Notes under the pieces: generated by a model | The model's input: only the letters and a program-made list of their open reading frames with translations | What the model was told of the DNA's origin: nothing | Databases searched by the model: none | Source: Plasmodium malariae | Lineage: Eukaryota; Apicomplexa; Aconoidasida; Haemosporida; Plasmodiidae | Direction: 5' to 3' | NCBI RefSeq assembly: GCF_900090045.1 | Contig: NC_041787.1 | Span: 2,725,001 to 2,789,000 of the forward strand | DNA length: 64,000 nt | Made by a program: the position numbers and the translations under genes | Shown here: positions 51,048 to 62,069 of the stretch, piece by piece | Layout of the letters: every line of letters starts with the position of its first letter | Position numbering within the stretch: position 1 is the stretch's first letter

Positions 51048-54000
51048 AATGAATATAAATGAACAATTTTGTTTGTTGTATATAAGAATCTGAAAGAAAA
51101 ATGCATATTATTATCTTTTAACCATATAATAATTGTAAAATTATTAAGTACATAAGCATTTATATAGGAACTACGAAATAAACGAATACATTAGTATTTC
51201 AGGTATATTTTTGTTCTCTCTTTTATCTTAAATAATATATTATAACTGGAGATATATCTTACTACGTTGATATTAAATCAAAGTTAAGTGTATATTTTTA
51301 AATAAAACATATATACTATTTATATAGAAAAAGTTTAATTGATAACACTAAAAAATTACATATAAATAACATTAATTAATAATGTAAATTTTACTGTATA
51401 ATGTTATTATTAATATATGTATATTTTCCTATTTATTATATTTCATGATAAATATATATATTATTATTTGTATTAATATAAATAGCTAATGGTGTTCTTT
51501 TGTTTGTGCGAAAATAAATAATGTATAAACAAAATATTTATTAGTACTGATAGTATATTTATATTTTATCGTGTTATTTTTTTTATATATATTTGATATC
51601 ATCAATTGTAGTGCTATAGTTATTTTGTTAATATTTTGTTATATTTACTATATCATATGCAAAAATGAGAATTAATTATCTATAAATTATAATAAATTGT
51701 TACTATATTTATGGAAATTACTTAGCATTACGATATGTTCAGGACACATAATAACATTTATATTACCTGAAAAGTAATTATTTGTGGTATATATTATGCC
51801 AATGAATAGTTTTTAAACAATATTTTTTTTAAGCATACTTATGTTCTTATGTATATGTTTTTAGAACACTTGGATATGAACAATTTTATCTGAACTGAAT
51901 TTTAAATAAGAAAATGCATATTTAGGTATATTAATTAAAGCAAATATATTTTTTTGCTGATTCAAATTATGAAAAATTATTAAGATACATTTATTGCAAA
52001 ATTAATTATACATTATGTTTAAAAAAAAGTAAGATAAATTGTAACTTCGTAATACAATATAGCATAATTATTACTACTTAAAAATAAAGTAATATATTAC
52101 ATTAAATAATACAAAAATTATTGAATTCTCTTGTTTATTTATCTTTAACTTTTTAGTGATGATTCATTCTATTAAAAAGACTAATATTTTTTTATTTACT
52201 TTTTGTCTTTTTTCTGCATTTGACAATTCTGTGAATATACATTTCTAAAACTTTATATAAATATGTATTTTGCTTGTAATATATAAAATAGGATGTCTTA
52301 CATTATACTGTTTTTTAAAACATAAATTTATAAATGAAATCATAAAACAATTTATGCTTATTACAAACTACATAGATTATTGTACTATAATTTACGTACA
52401 TTATATCTTATTTTTATTCGTCATTTGAGACAAGATACAATGAATGGAGAGAAAATTAAAAACAAAATATATATATATATATATATATATTAATTCACAA
52501 TAAATTTTTGTAAATAATTACTTCACATACAAAATTAAGTCATTTTAGTTATGCTTAATCAACCTATGTTATTAAGGATTTATTGGCTTCATTTAATTTC
52601 TATTTTTTAATTTATATTTATAAAAATTTTTTGCTGAACATTTTCTTCTAATTTTAATAAATAGGTTATATCCGAACTACTTTCAAATATAATTTGATTA
52701 AGAACACTATACAGGGTTTTATATATAAAAATAATTTAAGACTTTTTAATATATATATTTAAATTTTTTTATTTAAATATATTACATATGTGGTATAAAT
52801 AATACATAAAAACATAATAGTGGATGAAAATGTGCCATATAAAAGAAAATATTATTTTATGAAATATCTGAAAACATATCAGAAGAACTTTATAACAATT
52901 GTTTTCAAATACATATATATTATTTATTTTATCTTTTTTTTTTTTTCATTGTTTTATAAATATATTAAAATAATTTTTTTTTTTTGATGGACTCTTTATA
53001 TTTTGTTTCAATATATTATGAAATGTATTATATAATATTGCAGTTATTCATATATAATTTAAATTAAAATAAAATTAATAAATATTCATATTATTTATGG
53101 AATATTTCTTCATACAACTATGATTATTTTATATAATTATATAAAATATAATATTTAACATTATAATAATTATATTGAAAATGTATATTTGTTAAATGAA
53201 ATACATTAATTGAACTACAATATATACACAACAAAAGAGAATGCAGAAGAAAATATATGTAAACATTATTCTATTTTACACGCTTTAGCAATGGGAAATG
53301 ATATATTTTAATTTTGTTTTTTATTTTACATGTATAAATATAAGTTTGTTACAAATTATTATAAAAAGCACTTTCAAATTAAAATTTTTAGTCAATATTA
53401 TTTAATTAAAAATGTATAACTATCTATATATTATAGTGTTGTATATATCCTTAAAGAGTAATATATATGAAAAATATAATAAAAAATTTATTTCATGATA
53501 AATATTTTTTTATATTATGAGTATTATTTTAGTTGTGAATGTAAATATATTAGCTCATAATATTATAAAAGGAACTTGTTTTTACATGAGATTATGCTCA
53601 TTACAAAATAAATTATATTTATCCAAATTATTTCAATGTGATATTATTGTTATGTTTTAATTAGTATCAATTTTTATGTTTCCATTAAATAAGATCGTTC
53701 AATGTAAATATAATTTTTATAAAACTCTGTTATACGAGCATTGATCTTTCAAAATGTTAAGTACATAATTTATTACATATCTGGTGATTTAATTATTATA
53801 ATATAAAATTAATAATATTTAAATGATAATCATGTATTAATATATAGCATACTCTGTATATTACGAATATTTACTTGATTTTAATTATAATTCTCTTTAT
53901 ATATTACGCCTACTGTACATATTGTGCATATTCAATTATTAATTCCTAATTTTTGCTAAATTTAGATTTATATATATTGTATGCATGGAATGGACAATTT

Positions 54001-54559
54001 AAAAATTAGGTATTCTAACAATGTTAATGTTGAACAATAATATGGATATTGGTTATCTAATTAAAATTTATTCTTTCTTATAATATATTTGCCTTTACCT
54101 CAACAAATGATTTTGAATAAAATATTTTTCTTCTAGTATCTTATTTTGTTTTTTTTACCATATTTAATTAGTTAAAGCGTGTCGTTATATATTTAATGTG
54201 TGGGTTTCTCTTATATTCATATTAAGATATATAATAAATAATTTTTTAAATTATTATTAAAAAATGCTATTATAAATTTTTTTTTATTTTTAAAAAATAC
54301 AATTAAGTTGTTCATTTTTTCATATTATATACAGTAAGAATATTATAACTTAATATTTATATATTATCATTTTTTATAGTACGACATGTTGTATAATATA
54401 AGATGTCATCAGAATACGTCTAATCATATTTAGAACTATAACTCATTAATTGATCATTTTATTTATCTATATACTTTGAAATTTTTATATTTTAATATTT
54501 TTTTTATTTAATAAAGTATCACAGTTCAAATAGTATTCATTAGAATAAAATAATATACT
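51048..54559. other. intergenic region upstream of STP1
   Basis: Low-complexity A+T DNA, which must contain the STP1 promoter, but no element is recognisable. A block around 53.98-54.06 kb faintly resembles a fam exon 1 (ATGGAATGGACAATTTAAAA, later AATATGGATAT), but no exon 2 follows. Confidence 0.45.
52467..52490. repeat. (AT)12 microsatellite
   Basis: Twelve perfect AT units in gene-free DNA upstream of STP1. Confidence 0.9.
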
Positions 54560-54930
54560 TATTTGTAAATACAACATTATTACAATAGTAATGTCTTGTC
54601 TTAACGGATTAGAGAACTTGTAAATAAGTACTAACGCTTTTGATTATCATAATTTATAGTGTTATCGAAAGAAAATGTATGAAAAATATTGAAATAAATG
54701 TTAACGTAATTACTGGATATAAGGATATATATTCATATGCAGTATAATCGGTAGTTTCGTCTGTAGATGTTGGTAATCACTCAAATGGTGACTTTAACGA
54801 AACTAAATATCATTGAGAATAATTAGATGCATATAGGTCATTGAAATCTTTTAGAAACACTACGCTACTGAACTTCGTAATATGATAGTTACAACTATCA
54901 TATTCATTTTTAAACTTTTACAGCAGTATG
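54560..54930. other. higher-complexity island, possible coding fossil
   Basis: This block is visibly richer in G+C and more mixed than the several kb on each side. On the + strand one frame reads SVVSSVDVGNHSNGDFNETK between stops. On the - strand another frame reads protein-like for about 75 codons with two or three stops. I cannot decide the strand or identify a family. It ends in a perfect 12-bp inverted repeat (54879-54904). It could be a gene relic or a functional non-coding element. Confidence 0.3.
54879..54904. repeat. perfect 12-bp inverted repeat with 2-nt loop
   Basis: AATATGATAGTT, loop AC, then AACTATCATATT. It is a strict hairpin with mixed bases, unlike the trivial AT palindromes common elsewhere. 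It lies at the edge of the higher-complexity island. It is not followed by a T run, and its function is unknown. Confidence 0.8.
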
Positions 54931-56589
54931 CAAAAAATAATTCAGTTTCATATAAAATATGTATTTATATAGTTATTTTATGTTAAGTCTTATTTTTCAT
55001 AAGAGATAGTAATCCTTTGTATATTAATTGAAATATGACAATTTGCTACAGTTAAAAGGAAAATAAAATGTATCCAAAATATAAAAAGGGGAGAATTTCC
55101 AAAGAATTTATCTTTATAAAAAAAAAAAAGAATAGATACATTTAGGCTAATAATGTTTGAAACCGTATAAATAATACTATAAATTCTATAAACTTTGAGT
55201 ATTTAAATAAATATATTATTTTTAGTAGATTTTAAAATATATAATTATTATAAATATAATATAATGTTCTGGAAATTGAAATTTAGTATTATTCTATATT
55301 TATTTTCTTTTATTTGTGTTTATTAAATATTAATAATATTATTTATTAAATATAAAAAAATCAATAAGAAAATCATGTAAATTTTATTGTTGTATATAAT
55401 ATATATACATACATATCTGATATATAATATAAATGCTTAATAAGGGGAAAATTAAATGTTTTCCAGTAAATTAAGGAATTTGCGTATGATTACATAATTT
55501 AAAGATTTTAAATAATGTAGGAGAATTTAGATTTAATTTTTAAAAAAATAGATCAGAAAGGATTTGAAATAATAGATCTTTCCACAGATGAAAAGTATTA
55601 TTTATATGTAAATGATTAGAAGGATTTTGTTATATAGTGCAATTATTTTTATTATTTTATCTTACAATTTATATACATAGGATATTATAAGAATTTAAAA
55701 TGTATTAAGGAGCATTATATAAGGAAACGTTAGCTAATACAAAAAATGTGCGACATTCATACATTAGGAAAAACTAGAACAAAATATATAAGGGTCTTTA
55801 TAAATATTATAACGAAATTAACCTATAAGTTTAAACAATAAAAGTATTATAATATTAATATCTGTAAATTTTTATTTTTCTTGTCACATAAAAATGCTGT
55901 TTTATGTTTAGCTAGTTTTTTTGTATTTTGAATTATTCACTTGTAAGTGTAATGTTTCTTTAAGGGGAGCAATAATATAAAGATATAATTTGAATAATCA
56001 CAGTAATTTTTGACTTATATAATATTTTTATAATTATTACTGTTATGGTTACAACACGTAATTAATAAAAATATAGGGGTATAATGTATTTATTCGTATA
56101 AATGTTTTTTATTAAAATATTATATATATATATACATCAATTTATAATCATGAATCTATGAAATATATTACTGGTATTATGTATTTTTAAAAGAATAAAT
56201 AAAATATAATATATAACTTCTAAAATTATATATAAAAAAATTACTAAATTATATGTATTAGTACAATTTATTGGTGTACATTCTCATTTGTTATTCAAAT
56301 ATTGTCCCATAATTTATATGTGAGTTTACTTCATTTGATATATTTATAAGTTAATGAAATTGTACATAATTTTTCTACAAAACCTAAACCTTTCTTTTTT
56401 TTTCTTTTACTTTTTCTGCTTTATAAATATTTCTTGAAAATATATATATTTAATTAAAAATAAATAAAATAAATAAAATAATTAAATAGATGTATATGAA
56501 TAATGTTCTTCTAGTAATATTGCTATAAATTAAACTTAAATAAGAATTATAATTTGAAATAATATGGTACAAAAAATAAAATGTCAATG
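54931..56589. other. intergenic region
   Basis: A+T-rich DNA apart from the short coding-like stretch at 55521-55619. No intact gene, RNA gene or repeat array seen. Confidence 0.5.
55521..55619 (+). pseudogene. short coding-like fragment, unidentified
   Basis: A 32-codon open stretch (ENLDLIFKKIDQKGFEIIDL, then STDEKYYLYVND) followed by TAG, preceded by ATG-TAG at 55515-55520. Its amino-acid composition is that of a folded protein rather than of translated A/T runs. I do not recognise the family and see no flanking exon. It may be the relic of a gene lost from this subtelomere. Confidence 0.3.
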
Positions 56590-56886
56590 TGTGATGGACT
56601 TTAACATATAGATTTCTTCATATATTAAGTGCTAGAATATAAATTAGATTTTTTAAACATATTAGAGAGTATAAAAGATTGTATAAGTTGAAGGTGTAAA
56701 TGAAGCATTTCTTATAATTATCATATCAGGAAATGTTGTTTTTTTCATTTATTAATATTATACTCTTATAATAATTGATATTTTAATAAAAATAACTGGT
56801 TTATTCAAAATATTTTGTCTACGATAATAGAATTATTAGTACGATTATATTCTTATGATTTGTACTTATTGTACTAATATATAGAA

Positions 56887-56940
56887 CAATGTATTATGTA
56901 TATTCCATAAGCTCTATATTATCTGTATACTTAATATTTT
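56887..56940 (+). promoter_or_regulatory. shared upstream element (copy 6)
   Basis: CAATGTATTATGTATATTCC, then CTCTATATTATCTGTATAC, starting 426 nt before the former ATG at 57313. It corresponds to copy 2 at 6691 within the duplicated unit. The gene it precedes is dead, so any activity would be without a product. Confidence 0.35.
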
Positions 56941-57312
56941 AATATTATAAGAAACAACTTTTTTTTTTTTAATGTATTCTTAAAAGAATTCAAAAAAAGT
57001 TCTATTTAATTAGTGCACTACATGAAATAATTAAACAATATATTTTGAATATTTATGAATGTATTGAAGCTATTTTATTTAAATAAACGTTTATTTTTTT
57101 TTTAACAACTTTAACATAAAATATTTGTACTATAATTTTTCGATTATTTCTTTTCGTAAATATAATATTCATTATTTTTATATATTTTTTATAAAGTATA
57201 CGCGTAGCAATAAGAAAGCTTTAAAAAAAAATAGCAAATTATATTTGCAATTATATTATAAAATTAATATTTTTTTTTTAATATATAAATCAGAATATTA
57301 ATGATACATATC

Positions 57313-58215
57313 ATGGGACTAAAAATTAAGTTAACATTACTTATAAAAATTTCTGCGTTTATATTTTTAATGTAGATACGTTACTTTAACAATAATCTAG
57401 TATGATAATATTATTTAAGAATATTTGTATTGTTTTTATTGTTAGCATTTTATATTTATTAATAACATTTTTTATTTCACTAGTTTTTAAATTCTACAAA
57501 ACGTTACATATATATTTTTTCTTTTATTTTAGAGAACCCTTAACATGTAAACTAATGAGGACTTGAAGCTTGGTAAAATATCCAATGCAAGAAATGATCG
57601 ATTACTAGCAAAATACAAATAGCGTACGAATTCAAATAATTTAGAGTTAAAAGATAATATAACAAATAATGGAGAATTCAAAAAAACACATATAACTAAT
57701 AATGAAAAATGGGATAAAAGAAAAAATGAACATTCAAACAGAAGTTTATTAAATAAGGTGCAATACTATACAGAAGGTATAGATTATAATAATTGAATGT
57801 TTGATGGAAAACAATATCATTTTGAAAAAAAATGGATTAGAAAAAAAATTATGATGATTTTATTGAATGAAAAAAAAGAATTGGTGATATATCCTTAAAA
57901 AAAATAAAGTTTAGAATTTACGGATTTGGAGTTGCTATATTTTTTATTTTTACCTTGTTTGGAAAAGGATTACCCATTTTACATGGTAAAGGACTATTGA
58001 AAATCGCTGAGGAGTGACTTAGAGATAAGGTAATATTCAAAATATTATGGAATCTTATAAATGAAACCCTAGAATCAAATAACCTTGAATTATATAATTT
58101 ATATTTAATATTATATTTGCTATTTTTCCTTATATTATCTGTTATTGTTACATTTGTAATTTTTAAGATATTAGGAAATAATGAAAAATATCAAAAAATT
58201 AAGTTGATGAAATAG
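57313..58215 (+). pseudogene. fam-m pseudogene, heavily decayed
   Basis: Exon 1 (57313-57399, MGLKIKLTLLIKIS..., donor GTATGA) has TAG at 57373-57375 in place of the Trp codon usual in its relatives. Exon 2 starts at 57533 after TTTTAG. The early frame has a TAA at exon-2 codon 6, then RLLAK at residues 52-56 followed by a TAG three codons later, then a TGA inside the fam-m hallmark DYNN*MFDGKQYHF, and frame changes after it. The C-terminal part with two membrane segments and a tail like NNEKYQKIKLMK ends at 58213-58215. It is the duplicate of the intact fam-m at 7.2 kb. Confidence 0.88.
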
Positions 58216-60918
58216 TGAAATGTATAATAATAATTATATATTTTTTCTAATGAAGTTATTAATATGAAGTAAAGTACGTAATATACAAAGAGATATATTC
58301 TTAATAATAATATCTATAGATGCACTAATTTTTTGGGTTAATATTTGTATGCGTTATCATTCCTCTTTGGAAAGGTAATAAATTATGTTCATTGTTTGAA
58401 TTTGAATGTTCTACGGTTTTTCATTTTGTATTTCATATAAATGTGCATTTATAATTAAATTTTATTGCTTAATTTATATATTTATATAATTAAATATATA
58501 CCTACAAAAAACGTATATATGTAACATAAAATTAATATAATTTTAATGAAGTGTTATAATATATATTTTGATGGAAAAATACATCTATATTATTGTTTAT
58601 GTTATACAAGGTTTACGTGATTATTTGTAAGCATAATAAAAAATAAATATGTGATTATATTTATATTAAATATAAATGTCTTTTCTTTTAATTAATGAAT
58701 CGAGTTGTATATATTATGTTGAATTTATATATATATTACTTATCGAAAAAAATATTAGTTATAGTATAAATAATTTTTACTACAAATTTATTATAAAATT
58801 TATATATTATTAGAGACTTTATAATATACATCTTTCTTTTTTGTTCTTCATCGTATAGGTGGAGAATTATAAACGTATAATAAAATAATATCCTTATTAA
58901 GTATGGCTCCAAGTCTAAGATTTAAATATAATATTATAATTTTGCTCCTATTACAATTTCATTTTATTTTATTATCTTATATATATTATTAAATATTAAA
59001 TTAATCTTTTTTGTAAAAGAAAAAAATAAACTTCAAGGACTAGAGAAAACGAAATATTTCTTGTTTAATATACATATTAAATACGTTAAAAGATATAAAA
59101 TTATAATTTTAAAAATATTATTTTAATTAAATCTCATATATTTAAAATATAAATGGAAGAATATTTATATTACTGAGATTAATTTACCTTTTTAGAAAAA
59201 ATATGTAAGTAATTTTTTATAGATTAAAACTCTTAAAAATGTTTCAGGTTTGAATTAAATAAATTCGTAAAGAAATATTGTTTTATTGATTTTGTTTTAT
59301 TTTTAATTATGTACCTTATTATGCATTTAACAATGACTATATATAATTTAACAAATTATTAATGTAAATTAAAAACAATGATTAGAAAAATGTAACAAAA
59401 GTAGTGATATCTTTATGTTTATTGGCAGTATAAACCATATGATGGGAACTCTATTGCACATCAAATTTATGGTTACTATAAAGAAATTTCATGAAAATTA
59501 AAGTTGGGTAACTATTTATTATAAAAATTCTTTCATTTAGACATTTCATATAAAGTTATTAATATTTCATTCATGTTATTTAATATAAATGTTACTTAGT
59601 TTTTGTTTTATTATTTTTAATTTAGTCTTAATTATAATTCAAAAAGACTCATAACTATTGAATAATGAAAATTTAGTTATACAGTAAAATCAAAATGATA
59701 TGTAATTATATGGAACAATTAAAATGAGACTGTATTTTGAAATTTCTAATTAACAAATTAAAAAGTCTTATGAAAAATTCTCATGATAAAATAAGGGAAT
59801 CCATATTTACTACATATTAAATATTTAACATTGTAAAGAAAGAGAATTCCACGGAAACTATAAAATTGGACTTATGGAAGAATAGTAATAAAAGAGGAAT
59901 TACCTTTCATTTTTTTTTTTTTTGATTCTTTATACACTATTTGGTGCATTAATATTACATTTGTGGGAATATTGTATGTATTTTTTCATTTTATATAAAA
60001 TAAACTAAAATTAAATATAGATGTATAAATACTTTTTGCTTATATTATAATATAACTTGGTAAAAATTTTATAGTTATGAAGTAATTTCACATATTATTT
60101 TTATCTATAGTATATCTAATCATTTATTCTCCTTAGATGTTATATATATAAAAGAGTATTATAGGAGACAATAAATTAAGAATAGTAATTTAAAAGTATA
60201 TATTTATCTATTATTAACTATTGGTTTGTAGTCCAACCTTTTAAATTTGAGGAATCGTAGAATTCTTCTACACTATTATTCTGTTTAAAACACCGTAGTT
60301 CCATGGAGCATAGAATATCTATCAGATAAAGACAGAAATTTTAAAATTGTTCATTGGGTTAAATTTTCAAACCTACATAACTAAAATGAAACAAATAGTA
60401 ATATCAATTTAAAATAAAGTTAGTTAAAAAGAAAAAGAATATATATTTATTTACTTTCAGAAGAACGGTTTTTTTTTAAGTTTTACTTTTTTTTATTTAT
60501 ATAATAAAATTATTCTGTTTTTAATGCTTTTGTTTTTACATTGCTTTTTACATTTTCATCCCATATTTTTTAATATTTAGTTAATAATAGTTACTTCATA
60601 TTATTACGTAAGAACAGAAGCATTTATTCATAATTCTGTGTTAAGTATATATGTTTTAAAATTATTTATTGCATATTTCAAAAAAAGTCTCAAGCATAAA
60701 GGGGTTTTTCTTCTATTGACACATTCAGTACTATTGAATATTTGTTAATATTTTTGGAGTAATTTCTATATGATTATTTTTGTAATATTTATACACACGC
60801 ACTCATGTCTTTATTTTTTGTTTGTCTTATTTTCTATTGAATTACCCACTTACATACAGCTTTATGCTAATGAAGTTTTGATTTTTTAATGTAAATAATA
60901 CATATTGTTATATTTGTA
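58216..60918. other. intergenic region between convergent fam-m and pir pseudogenes
   Basis: No gene. Colinear with 8,040-10,804. A more mixed patch at about 60,225-60,345 contains a small hairpin (GTAGAA TTC TTCTAC) and has no obvious counterpart in the other copy. Confidence 0.5.
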
Positions 60919-62069
60919 TTAAATAACTCCTTGAGGTTGATAGGCTATGTTATGAAAACTTTCTAAATAATTTCTATTTACTTCATTATATATGTTTTGT
61001 AAGGATTCTCTCGTTTTTCCTTCAACGTCTTTAAGTTGCATTATTTTTTTTTTTTGCAAATGATTATATAACCACGATTTCATTGGAGTAAACTATATTA
61101 AAAAAATATACATATGTATATAAAGTTATAATTATTTTGTATAGGTAATATTTTCACGAAAATGAATTGAACTAGTCGCGCTACGGTATTCGCAATATTA
61201 AGTATAATTTTTTATTAATCTTATATAAAATAAATACAGTGAAAGTTGCTAGTAATACGATAGCTGTTGTCAAACTGGAAACAAATATGTAATCCCTTTT
61301 TTCAGTTGGTAAGAATTGTGGACATTAACACAAGCAGTTACATCTCGCATTTTATTTTCATATGATTTCTTAAAATTGTTTAACTCTTTGCAAAAAGGGT
61401 TTCTTTCTTTTCCTACGCAATCCTTGTAATTATCAACATAAAATTTATGACAATCTTTAATTTTATCACAACTACCACCTTTGATTTGATAATTTTGAAC
61501 TTTAAAACTGTTAAAATCTTCGTATAAACTGTATAATTCTTTAAGTTTGTTTAAAATATCAGGTTCAATTTTTTTTATATAATTCTCACATATATTATCT
61601 AATTGGGAAGAGAAAATATTATACTTCTCAAACCAGCCGGGATTCTTACTATAATTTACATCTGAATTTATCCGATAATTCAAGTAATTACAACGTCCGA
61701 GGTGATCAGATTTATAAAGTTCCTTTATTTCAATTAAATATCTACCAATCTGTTGGCATGGTTCAATAAAATCACCTTGCGCAATTTTATTACATTTTCT
61801 TCCAGGATTTTCACCGCCTTGTCTCTGATCATTCCTAATATCTGATAAAACATCATTAAATTCCTGTCTATATTTAAGATATAATGTCACAGAATTTTCC
61901 TAAAAATAAAAAATATATAATAATTATATATAAATACACAAAATAATATTTTTATTAAATAAATTTTTATATCATTTATGAAACAATGAACTTTTCAATA
62001 TAATAATATATATAATTATTATAACTAAATAATAAATTTTACGTTTTCCCCTGAACTCACGGATGTCAT
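60919..62069 (-). pseudogene. pir: pir gene with frameshift and lost splice donor
   Basis: Minus-strand exons: 62069-62043 (MTSVSSGEN, donor GTAAAA), 61899-61220 and 61092-60919. Exon 2 starts ENSVTLYLKYRQEF and encodes a Cys-rich PIR ectodomain (EPCQQIGRYL, GRCNYLNYRI, LDNICENYIKKIEPD, GGSCDKIKDC). Near 61318-61324, after TACVNV, the frame breaks. One frame runs to TGA at 61272-61270, while the membrane segment (SSLTTAIVLLATFTVFILYK) is read in the next frame. Exon 2 is one base short of a multiple of three. The dinucleotide after the terminal Lys (61219-61218) is AT, not the GT kept in the copy at 11.1 kb. Exon 3 is an open 57-codon tail starting FTPMKSWLYNHL. Exon 1 is short and lacks the LPS..IY motif, so this is a different subtype from the 30.7 kb pir. 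Two lesions argue for a true, young pseudogene. Confidence 0.87.

Noticed and set aside
53982..54060. Possible exon 1 of a lost fam gene (ATGGAATGGACAATTT...)
   Set aside because: Only scattered similarity, an early stop and no exon 2 with a PEXEL-like motif within 200 nt; too weak to call.
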